This document shows, piece after piece, positions 42,901-55,000 of a stretch of 64,000 nucleotides of DNA. The stretch lies in NCBI RefSeq assembly GCF_037126465.1, contig NC_088204.1, forward strand, positions 22,946,804 to 23,010,803. The letters run 5' to 3'. Positions within the stretch are counted from its first letter, which is position 1; each line of letters opens with the position of its first letter. Source of the DNA: Ornithodoros turicata (taxonomy: Eukaryota; Arthropoda; Arachnida; Ixodida; Argasidae). The position numbers were made by a program, and so were the translations under genes. The notes under the pieces are model-generated. The model saw nothing but the letters and a program-made list of their open reading frames with translations, searched no databases and was not told the origin of the DNA.

Positions 42901-45900
42901 TATTCATCTGCTCCGTACAGGAGCAGGTCTACTACGTCAGTTAACCGCCAAGACATGTCAATACTGTAAACAAGGATTCCCAGTATAGTAGGTGGGGCAA
43001 TGAAACATGGGACGATTGAACGCTTTGTAGTTTGAAACTGGTCGAGTTTGGCAAAAGCCAGGCTGTTCCATTCAAACTGAGGTACGACAAGCTAGTCATC
43101 GGATCCAAGAGCTACTATTATAGTCAGGAAGAATCTTGTGTTAAAGAAACTCCATCGTAGCTAAATAATGTTCATGTTGTTTCACCCGTTGTCATCACTG
43201 AAACAGTGCCATCGCTCTCTGTGCTCTATACGAACATTAGAAGCGTAATACCCAAACTTGATGCCCTGTGTAGCCTATTGTATGACTGCTCCTCGGACAT
43301 TGTTGTTTTAACTGAGACGTGGTTATCGTCTGATGTCTGTAATGATGAGCTTACCCCATGTTTTGCCGATTACCATATATTCAGATGTGATAGAGAAGGA
43401 AGGAGAGGAGGTGGTGTACTAATTGCAGTAAAAAAAACACTGTCGCCCACCCATATTGAAGTTAGCGTTGAAATCGAATCTGTATGGGTGTCCTTGTCAC
43501 AAGTGTATCCTAATCTTCTTATTGGAGTGTGCTACAGACCACCTGGTACCCCTGACTCATTTGTACAGTCCCTACACGATTCCTTATCGTATATTGTCAG
43601 CAAGTTTTCATGTCATCACTTAATTCTGCTCGGTGATTTCAATTACCCTCATGTAGATTGGACCAGTGTGAGAGCTCGCTCATCTGCTAATGGTGCCGCA
43701 TTGGTTGACCTGTCTCTAACTTTCAACTTAGAGCAACTTGTGTCTGTTGCTACGCGAATTACATCTTCTTCGGATGCTGTACTTGATTTAGTTTTTGCTT
43801 CGCATCCTGATGACGTGTCATCGCTTTCTGTTTTTGATGGGTTGAGTGACCACAAGGTCATACATTTCTTGTTAAAATGGAGCACTCCTACCCGTCATAG
43901 GGGCACTTCAACGAAATTAATCAGAGATTATGAACGCGCAAACTTCGACGCGATTAACGATGGTCTACGTATGTTCCATGATGATTTTGTTTTGGGCTTC
44001 TATGAGAGGTCCGTTAACGATAACTGGTGCCTTTTCCGTGACACCCTCAACCGCCTTACAAAATTACATGTTCCTATAATACGTATAAGACGCCATCCAA
44101 AATCGGCATGGTTTAATAACGAAGTCAGGGCACTGCGTAATAAGAAAAAGCGACTATTTAGGAAGGCTAAGAGCTCTAACTGTTCTAATTCTTGGACGGA
44201 GTACAATTTGTGCGCTAATTCTTATAAATCTGCGCTGAAGAAAGCTAAGAACAAGTACTTCAGTCGTGACTTACCCTCTCTGCTAATTAATAACCCAAGA
44301 AGGTTCTGGCAGGAGATATCCCCCAGAAAAGATAACATAATCCGTATAGCTGACTCCAGCGGGAACCCGGTATCTTCTAACATGGCCGCTTCCTTATTCG
44401 CAACACATTTTGCATCGGTTTTCGCTACTAGTCACGAAGACCGTTGCGAGTATGCTCCCCTTCATTTTTGTGCAGAACTATGCAGCATCAGTGCCCGGGG
44501 CATTTGTAAATTAATTGAATCTTTGAAGCCATCCACAAGCTCAGGGCCTGATGACGTCAATACTAAAGTTCTACGCATAACAAAAGAAATTTCGAGTGTC
44601 TTCCTTTCCTACATATTCTCCCAATCCATACAGGAGTCTGTGCTGCCGAATGATTGGAAAGTAGGAAAGATTGTTCCAGTCTTTAAGTCAGGCGACAGCC
44701 TAGTTGCCGGTAACTACGGGCCGATCTCGCTGACCAGCGTCTGTTGTAAATTATTGGAGCACATTATTTACTCTCACGTTGTGCAATTTTTGGAGGAGAG
44801 CAACTTTTTTTACCCGCTACAACATGGCTTCCGCAGACAACGATCTTGCGAGACACAGCTTGCATGCTTTCTTCATGACCTCTTCATGAATGCGGATACC
44901 CGCTCACAAACTGACGCCATTTTTTTAGATTTTCGCAAAGCGTTCGACAAGGTACCTCACCATTACCTTCTCGAAAAGCTCCGTGCGACACATATTGACT
45001 CTAAGTCTTACAACTGGATCAGAGAGTTTCTCACTAACCGTTCCTCATTTGTAATGTGCAACGACTGTCCTTCTTCCTCCTTTGCTGTGACGTCTGGTAT
45101 CCCTCAGGGCTCGGTACTTGGTCCCCTTTTTCTAATCTTCATCAATGATCTCCCTAAGAACATTTCCTCCACTATACGTCTTTTCGCCGATGACTGTGTA
45201 ATCTATAGGAAAATCTCATCACCTGCCGACCAGATTGCATTACAATATGACATCTCTCTAATTCACTCCTGGTGCCTGACTTGGGACATGCCTCTTAATC
45301 TTGATAAATGTAACCTCATATCTTTTCTTCGTCACAGTCCTAACCAAATGTTTTCATTTCCTTATTCACTTGACAGTTACGTTCTTGTCAGGGTCGACTC
45401 TTACAAATATCTCGGTATTCATCTTTCCCAGGATTTATCTTGGAACAAACACATCGAATCAATAATTAAGAATGCTAATCGCTCCCTGGGGTACATTAGA
45501 CGTCACCTTAAGTCGGCCCCACAGGGTATCCGAAAATTAGCATACGTTTCTCTAGTTAGATCGAAATTGGAGTATGGTTCAGCTATCTGGGATCCCCCTC
45601 AGCTGTACATGTGCTCTGCATGCTTTAGAGGCTGTCCAGAACAGAGCAGCTCGTTTTATTGTCAGCGACTACTCGCGAAGTTCCTCGGTAACGGCAATTA
45701 AACAGCTACTTGAGCTCCCTAGCCTGGACAGTCGCCGAACCGTCGCAAGGTTATCACTTTTTCACAGATTCGTCCACAGTATCCCACCTAACATTTCTCC
45801 GCTTACCCGCTCTACAGTTATATTCCCACGTTTCGACCATCGATGCAAAGTAAATCGTTTTCAATGTCGAACAGACATCTTTGCGAAATCATTTTTTTGT

Positions 45901-48900
45901 CGAACCGCAATTAACTGGAACGATCTTCCCTCTGACTTAGCTGAGCTCGTTGACTACGATAATTTCCGTGGCCAACTTTCCGTTTGATGTTTGTATTCTT
46001 TTTATAATGTACTATTATGTTTTTCTATTGTATGCTCTACTTTTCGTGCCAGCCAGGCAATATGACTGGTTCAGTGTTTTGTACTTTTTTTCTCTCTCGC
46101 TCGTCGTTTTTGTGTTGCTGACATGCATGTACCATCCTACTCCCCCATGTAGCGCTCTGATGAGCCTTTGGGGTACTTTAAATAAATAAATAGTGCGGTT
46201 GTGTGTTTCTTTGCCTCAGCTATGTCCTCGTTACCGGAGAAGAACGCCGTCCGCCTCGCGTGTGTTCGTCTACATAAAAGTGACTGGCAACAATGGAAGA
46301 ATGTGCTGAGAATGAGTGTGTGCTCCTGTGTTTCCTAGGGTGGCTTGGTGCATTGATGGGAGGGTAGCTTACAGGGTGTAACTGCTGGTAGCATCTCTGA
46401 ACGGAAATGGGAGGGCGTGGGATCGAATCCCGTGCACCGCTTGGTGCATCTTCATCGACTACCCTTCTTTAGTCCAAGAAACAGCGTTCTCCGAAAGTGC
46501 ATGTCGCACCCGACACATACCCAAGTGTCGCCTCTAAAGCCCGAATCCCATAACAAGCGACACGCGGCAGATACACGCGAGAAGCGACAAAATCGACGTC
46601 ACTGCCGCCACACGAGCGTCAAAAAAGCTCAGTCGCGGCTGAATATTTCTGCATCTACTCCCAGTAGATATTTGTAGCATGTCGCTGAGTTCGTTGCCTG
46701 TTGTTTGACAAAACCAGCTAGATTTGACGGCGTGAAACAAGAACTGAACGCGTGGGCAAGGGAAAGGGTGGAGAGGGCAACCAACAAAAGTAGCAGACGA
46801 AGAAGTGGGCGGGGCGTTGGGAACTTCAACCGCAGCGCCACTGCGTTACGGCGAATATTACATAGCACCTTCATTACAAGTTCTCCTCGTTTTGACGAAT
46901 GAAATACTATTTTTGGTATATTTATGGCAATTTACAACTTAGCTCGAATAAAATAAGCAATGCTTCTCCAAAAACATCATTTCTCGGCGACGAAATGTCG
47001 CTGCTCAAATGGACCAGGAAGTCGCGCCATGACCAGACGCGACAGCGACAAATTCTGCAGCGCGTCGCGTGTCGCTTGTTATGGGGTCCGCGCTTTAGTC
47101 GTTATTTCGAGCGTTGTATCTTTTGGCGTGCAGGTTCCTTCTATTTGCTACGCCTGCTGTTTGACGACTACGTGCTGTGCCTGCTCGAAGGAGTCCTTAC
47201 CGATGAACTGGTCCGGCAGTTTCTCAGCAATGCCGCCGCAGACGCCCCTCTAGTATCCTTTCCGGACCTATCCCTGCCTTCGTGTAAGCGGCGCTTCTTT
47301 TTTTTTTTTTTTCACTCACGCATATTTTCGTGTATACTAAATGAATCAGTTAAAACAGTCACCGTGTCCTACAAAGCAACGTTGAAAGAACTCGCAGCTA
47401 TAAACCCGCACTCTTAGAAAAAAGGGTGGAGCAGTTACACCTTTTAGGAGGTAATGGTTCTCGCATATGTTGTGCCTAAAAGGTTGCAAAGTTCTACCTG
47501 CTACCTACGAATGATAGGGTTACCGAGTCAGTGAGCGAGGGGGGCGTACGCCTTTTTGTAGCAATTTGGATATATAATTGCTTTTACCACCCTTTTTTCA
47601 CCATTTATCAGACGCTATGTTAACCTAGGTGGTAACTAAAGTTACCACCTTTTAACACCCTTTTTTCTTAGAGTGCGTTAAAGGTTTTCACTGCATGCAT
47701 AAAGAAGACCGTTCTCAGTTCTTCCAAACACGACCAACATTGGCAAGTATAATATTCGAGGTAGTAGTGTTTAGTAGTAAATTTTGTGTCTAGCTCATAT
47801 GGTATCCACTAAGACGTGAATTCAAATTTGCAGCCACATTTTGTCCGCCACAGAGCAGGGGTACTTTAAGAAAAAGCGCCTGCGTGCAATTACTTACTTG
47901 ATCCCGGGAACATTTAATACAGTGATTATACAGGGCTGACTGAGACGAAGAATCTTATCGGGGAAACAAATCTCAGATGGCCCCTCCACGGGGGCAGGCG
48001 GGGACGACTGACAAGACTTCTCGCTCAGGGGTGTACTATTCGGGGCCGCCAGCGCGTGTCAAACCGTGGTGGTGGAACTTTCCCCCTAAGTTCTATGGCC
48101 TGTCCAAGACGGACCTATGACTGACGTAGTCAATAAAGAAAAAAGAGAAATGTATGTTGTACGTGTAACCTATGCAGCTCCTACTGCCAGTATACCCGCA
48201 CCAGGAACTCCGGTCCAGGACGCGTACAGTCGAAGTCCACCTGCTCAAGAAGTGCCAATTGGGCCACACAGGGACGCCAGTGAATTCTGCGGTTCGTTAA
48301 ATCTTTCTCTCACTCTTAAGAACATATTACATCATAAGTGCTGTCGTGATGCTGATCTGCAGTAAACGAGTGCTGAGCGATGACCACATTCAATGATTTG
48401 TCTGGTTGATTCGCGTGTGATCTGATCTCTATCGAAACAGAAGTTCCTACTGCCATGATGACTTCTGTAGCGCCTTGGCCTCACAGCGAATACTGCCAAA
48501 GGTAGGAAAAGAAGCCCAATGAGCATACATATTTTCGTAGTGAGAAACCTCCAAATGTTCTATTTGCAACCAGAAAGTCGCCCGCCTACACATTTAATAT
48601 TAGTCTTTAAAAGGCTTATCTACGTCTCTGCGGACCTTGTTATGCGGAGCTTAGCGTCGTGAAGCGCCGATGGTGCTGGTTCCATAGAAATCTTACCGTT
48701 AAGAATTCTATGGCTGGTTCCGAGTTCTCGCCTATTGATAATGCAAGAAGCTAAAAGAGAAACATGTGTTAGGTTTCTTCTGTTTTTGTACGTTAACGAA
48801 TGCTAATATATTCGACACTTCTATGCTACGATGCTACATGATGTGCATATTATTGTGGATATGTGCGATAATCTGCCGTACACCTCATGTACTCTCAGGA

Positions 48901-49056
48901 CAGAACTTCACCACATAGCACGTTGCCCGCCAAACATTGCCACAAATGATAGGATTACTGGTTCTGATTCGAAAAGCGAGGGGGGCCTACGCCTTTTTGT
49001 AGGAATTTGTATATATGATACTTGCTACAAAAAGGCATACGCCACCCACCCTCCCT

Positions 49057-49097
<41 letters not shown>

Positions 49098-52000
49098 GAT
49101 CAGACCCGATAGCCCTATCATTCGTGACAGTATCTAGCGCACAACGTGCAATGCGGTGAAGTTCTGTTCTTAGAGCGTGGCCTCGCGGCATGCAGTGAGA
49201 ACACTGTCGGAGGAAAAATTATATTCAGTGCATCGCACAGGACTCTGGCTCTTTCTAGAGGCCGTGGATTTCGAAACCTTGCAAAACCCAAGCTGCAGGT
49301 AGACCGAATACCTTGGAGTTTTTTCCAGTGGCAAACAGAATCAGCTGCATTTTTATTTCAAATACTTAAAAGGTTGTGACGAATGTTTGCAAGCAAGTTA
49401 GCCGGTGTAAAAGGGACAATCTACACATCTATACACTACATCTTGCACTTTCGATTTCGATTTCGGTAGCACTTCTTTGACGCGCAGGATGCGCGTAACA
49501 CCTGAAAGACGGCAGTCGACGAAAAGTCGGCAAGTACCGGTGGCGAGGTTCGAGTCCACACTATCTGGTTGCCGCTACGACGCGTGCGACCGATTACACT
49601 AAGTCGACATTCTATACGGCATCGTAGCACACGTGGCCGCCAATCAGAGAGGTGTGCGGGTTCGAGTACCACCACACGCATTCGCTGACTTGTCTTCAAC
49701 TACCACCTTTCAGGTCATCGTTTGGGTGTTATGTGTGTCTTAATTATGTGTTCAACATCTGCAATTTACGTCAGAAAAAGAAAAAAAGCGCAATGCATAT
49801 CGACCAGAAGGCGCCCGTGTACCACATGTTTATTTGTCTGTCTATTGACTGCAGGCATTCTCAGCCTCAAGGAAATGCTACCAGCTCACTCACATTCTCG
49901 TTTTAATTTGCACTTCTTTGTCCTTTTTTATTTTATTTTATACCGCCCAGTGTAAGCCAACAGTGCAGCGCTTATGACACCCGCAGGTCATGGGGGAATC
50001 AAGCGAGACCTGATTCTAGGGTATACGACTTTGAAAGCGATCAGGTATGTTGACTAGCGCTTAACCCATGAAACGCATATTACATTCCTTATCTCTTTCG
50101 CAATATAGTGGAACATATCGATCCATGAAATGTGGGGCGACCTTTCCGCCGAGTCTCGTCGCCGTGCGCGACTTAAGAACGGCATGCTGAAACCGCATTG
50201 CACGACATATTATTGCAGTAAACATAACGCAGTATTCACAGTAAAAATGACATTGCTAAACTCTCGTCTCACGTGATGTTATATGTTACGTACCATACCG
50301 CGTTTCTTTGAATAAAAATGCCTCCTGGAGTAAGCAAAACTCCAAGGGCAGTAACATCTGTCCATTCTACATGTCCGTACTGCATGTATTTGCCTTAAAG
50401 GGAGACTCCGGAACAATCTGAAACTACTATAACGGCTGTGTGAATAACCTCGATACATTCTTCTGAAGTAAGAAATGAAGTGAAGTTTGTTTGGCAGTCG
50501 GGGACTTGTCAGTTGCCAAGAGAGCTGGGAAGCTCAAACCGAAACCGAAACTTCTGAAGGTTCCCTCTCCTACCTCTTGTACCATGTATGCAGGCACTTT
50601 GGTATTGGTGCTGGTAAAAGGGCTCGCCGTTGTCGGCCTCACAGAGGTGGGCAACGTCACGCAGGACTGACGCACTGGGGGAATGTGCGCCCTAGGCTGA
50701 CTTCTAAAGGAACTGTGCCGACATATTTCTGAAAGCGTCTCAGGAAAACTCAGGAAAAACCAGGAGAAACCCCAAACAGCACAGCCGGCACGCGCTTTTT
50801 AACTTATTCGTGCCACATGGATGACCAGTCATCGGCTTCCTTTCGTATTCGCCAGCGGTAAAAGCAAAACCCGACTGAAAGTCGTTCACGAGCGAGAAAC
50901 ACCGGTGCGGTGAAGCCTATAGTGTTGCTGGGCTGCTTTTCTGTGGAGGAGCGCCTAAGCACTCAAAGTAAAATATTCACTTTCTAATTAATTATCTGCG
51001 CCACTTGGGGATGAGAAATTGTATTCACTGTAATATCATACGGTACGGATTGATGTTGCACTGTTACCTCAACACGTTTTTGGTGCGGAGTCTCCCTTTA
51101 AGCATGGCACCTACTTGCACGAGACGTGAGCCAATGCAATTTTCCAATTTTCTTTCAATAATATATTCATATGTCCTCTATAAAGTACAGTTAGAGAGTG
51201 ATGTTTCGGTTATGGTGCCCTTCAAAAGCGCAAATTTTCTATTTCCATTTGCTGCCCCTTTACTCGCTTTCACCGACGGGGGCTACCGTTGGGGTCAATT
51301 CTCACTTGGCGACGCCCGACGTGACGTCGTGAGCGGGTGGCGGAAATAGACACGCATTTCCGGCGCTGGGACAGGAGAGACGTCGAGCCAAAAAACAAAA
51401 CAAATAACCATGCCGAACTTTTTTCGAGACATCGTCGAGAGCTGCCGAGAACGATATACTGGCGACCGATAAAAGTGACACAGAAAGGCCACGCCGCCTG
51501 ATTTTTCGTCTGCTTTGGACGACAGAATGCCACTGTGGTGGGAACATGAAAATCGTGCGGGGGAAAAATCTCTAATGGGGCGGGCGGAAATGCGCCTCTA
51601 CTTCCGCCTCTTGCTCACGACGTTGCGTCGGACTTCGCCAAGTGAGAGCTGGCCCTTACTTTTGCTGCAATGTTACGAAATCGATTTTTTCCCCACTCAA
51701 TTAATAATAACCGTAAATACTTGTCTGTTACATTAGCCTGAGCACTCAGTACTCTTACGTCCCAATTTTCGTCACAATTGCACTAATAGCTTTTTTTTTT
51801 AATTAAAATTGAACATTACGGGCAACATTGTTTCGAAGCGGTCACCCACTGCGCATTGCTCGTCAAGTATGGCGGCAAAACTACATTACATGTGAACAAT
51901 ACTGGATCTGAAACAAAAGAAGTTGGCTACGTGTCGGCTACGTAGTCTTTAGGGGCAGCAAGTCAGTCACAATTCAGGATTATTTGCCACCAGACGTCGC

Positions 52001-55000
52001 CCCGAGCCGGTTTACCACAATTTTGCCAGAAATTTTAAAATAGTAATCATTCTTTGTCACATACGTATCTTTTTGCGCTGAACTTACGAGCAACAAGCTG
52101 TTAAACAATACCGTCAACATTAACTGCCTGTCGGCTACTTTACTGTACCTTTAACGCTTTTCCTTGGTGTACACAGTTCTGTTTGAAATGTTCCTTGCAG
52201 TACTCCCTGTGCCCTACTGAAACTGCCGCTGCAGAGCACGCTGCGAGAGACTACAGGCCATCACCTGAAGACGGGTATGCAGATGCGGTACAAAGGCAAA
52301 ACGAAGTTGCTAACCTTGTTCGTCACTGAGGCCACACGAAGTACGGGGTACACCAGTGTAGGGATTTGTACAGGACATTCACCTTAGAGGGGGTACGAGG
52401 GAAAACGCAGGAGTGTATCCCACAATTCTTCGTGCCACAAGAACAGCGGCTGTGCGAGTCATCATGGTTTTGCGTCTCCCACGCTGGGAAAGGAAACGTA
52501 TGCCGCTCTGTCAGATCCCGCGTTACATATTCCTGTCGATACAAAATGAGGAGAACCACAATTTTTGGCGGAAGGAGAACCACAATTTTTGGCGGAAGAT
52601 CTCAGTCTGGAGAACAGAACACAAAGGAACAAAATATCACGCGATTTACTTACACCGCGCAAGATACTAAATCTCGAATCATTACACTCTTAAGCTTTTC
52701 ACGGCGAGACTTGGAGGTGACGCAGGTTCGAATAGCTGCACCGGCTGTGCTGTCTGGGGTTTTCTCTGCGTTTTCCGGCAGACTTCCCAGACGAATGTCG
52801 GCACAGTTCCCTATCAAGTCGACCCAGACGCATACTAACCTTCCTATCCCCACTCCTTCCTCATGTCATCTCTCCATCTGTCCACGTCTGTATACGTCGC
52901 TCATAGCCGCAGTTCCTTCGTGGTGCTGACACGGAATTTAAAAAATAAAACTCTGACAACTTGTTGTAGTACACGCACGTGCACAAAATGATTCTACCGT
53001 CCGATATGGCAGCACGCACCTTCCTGTTCGCAAGACGCAATCTCGAGAAAGGGCGCTCTATGATTCCAATAGAAACTGGTATGAAACATTATGATAGCTT
53101 CCTTCTTATGGCCACACGGGACAGCGCTTTTCCCCTTAGTTGGATGCAGACTGTCACTTTAAAGGGAAAGTTCACTCTCCCGTCGTAATTGAAATAAAAA
53201 ATGACTTGCGACAACTCTTCCGCGAGGCACTTCGCTGGAAAACAACGTATTCCAGAGTTATGCGTGTCTTGGCAGCGTCCCCGCACCCGCGGGTAGTGGA
53301 GCAAGCAGAAGAATATACTCATCAATTTGCGTGACTACGGGGTGCCGTTTGGTGAGGTTTCATCGCACGTCAAAGAACCCTCAGGAGTGCAAAAGCAATC
53401 CGCACACCAACCGTTGTCGCGTCGCTCATTATCTGAGTTGTCTCGCGACGTAAACCCCCAATTATAAATTATATAAAACTTGTGTGACGTTTCCGTGACG
53501 CTTCCATGAGGTTCCCTCAGGATGGTCACGTGTCAGCGTCCTCTCTCACACCTCCTTTTCACGTATTCTCCGCAGCAGGACGCTGCGAGAGCGATCGAAG
53601 CAGAGCCGTATATAGAGAGAGGAAGGGAGTTGCCTCAGGACAGAAGCCGCTGCGGCTTCTGTCCTGAGGCAACTCCCTTCCTACATTCTACCGGCTCGCT
53701 GGATTTCTACCCATCTACGTATATAGAGAGAGTTTGGCCATCTTTTGATCTTTTGCCGCTTCACGGGCGAAGCCTGTTTTGACGTCAGAGTCGGTGTTGC
53801 ACCGCCCAAAAAGCCAGAGTCCATGCGAAATCTGCTTATCAGCCAGCAGACAGGCGCCATCTTGATGCAGTTCACCGGCTGGTTGACATGGACTTTTGCA
53901 TGTCGCGCTCAATGTAATCTACCAGGGTTGCAGGCTTATGGGATGGCACACAGGCGCCTGTGAAATGGGGGCTTTGTTACCAAACTGAAAGGATTCAAGG
54001 ACGAAGGGGTGTCGAAGGACGTGTCTTCCCCCTCCCAAGCAGCACAATGCACTGAAAGTCGAGTGCAATGGGGGTGGACGGGTAGGTGGAAGGCCTTGAG
54101 CAGACTCGTGAAACTAAAGAACGTTGATAATACACATACCGTCCGCCCCTTGTGCACTCGACTTTCAGTACATTGTGCTGCTTGGGCTTGCATCGTGACC
54201 AACGCTTTGCATCAACATGGCGTCAGCGACCGGTTGACGACTGGACAACAATAGAGCGCAGCAAGGGAGGTCGTTCAGCAGTGACGTCGCATTACGCGAT
54301 TCAAGTTAGGCTCCTCCTAATGGTCAAGCTCTCTCTCTCTGAACTCTCTGTGAACGGCCCTCGATCGAAGCAAACTGAGCGACGTAGTTTAGGCCAGGAG
54401 AAAGAGAACGCCCTCTTGCGTCACACTGATGTCGCGCGTACGTCTCTCCGCGCGCAAATTTCTAACCGTCTGGATTCCAGCTCTTTATAACGCCGACAAT
54501 CAGTTATATCAGTCGGATCAGCAAAATATAAAGCAGGGATTCAGTAAATTAGGGAATGCAAAACAGAAATTCTACGAACTGATGCTTGGAGAGCGAACAA
54601 TCCCTTTAAAGTGTCCTTCTAGAGAATAGCAAGGTCCATATTTTTGTCTGATATGCATTGGTGCTTTCCTTCCTGACAGGTACGAGCAACCATTTACGGA
54701 AACCACAGTTATGACGACTTCTTTGTTTGGCACGTCACCTCCACCGGGACCCGCTGTCCATAGGGCGTGGCCCCAACCGACCCCGGACCGCACGTTCCGA
54801 ACGTCTGCTGCCTACTCCCAGGTGCATCTCTGATCCGACACCCACGAGTAGGGGCGTCCATGTGCTTGCTTCTCCATTTAAGAACTGTAAAAGCGTGCAC
54901 GATTGCGTAGCAACGCACGTCCAGACGTCTACAAATGGTTTGGCAAACATCAGAGCATCATGTCCTGTCAACGTGACGTGATGCTAACCAATACAACAAT

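Noticed and set aside
43206..43208. Start of LINE ORF2 at 43206
   Set aside because: The codon is GTG; the copy is 5' truncated and the true start is not preserved.
48891..49176. CRISPR-like repeat array
   Set aside because: The repeats are inverted arms and a CT microsatellite, not direct repeats with spacers.
49536..49692. Possible tRNA genes
   Set aside because: Good B boxes but no A box at correct spacing and no cloverleaf pairing.
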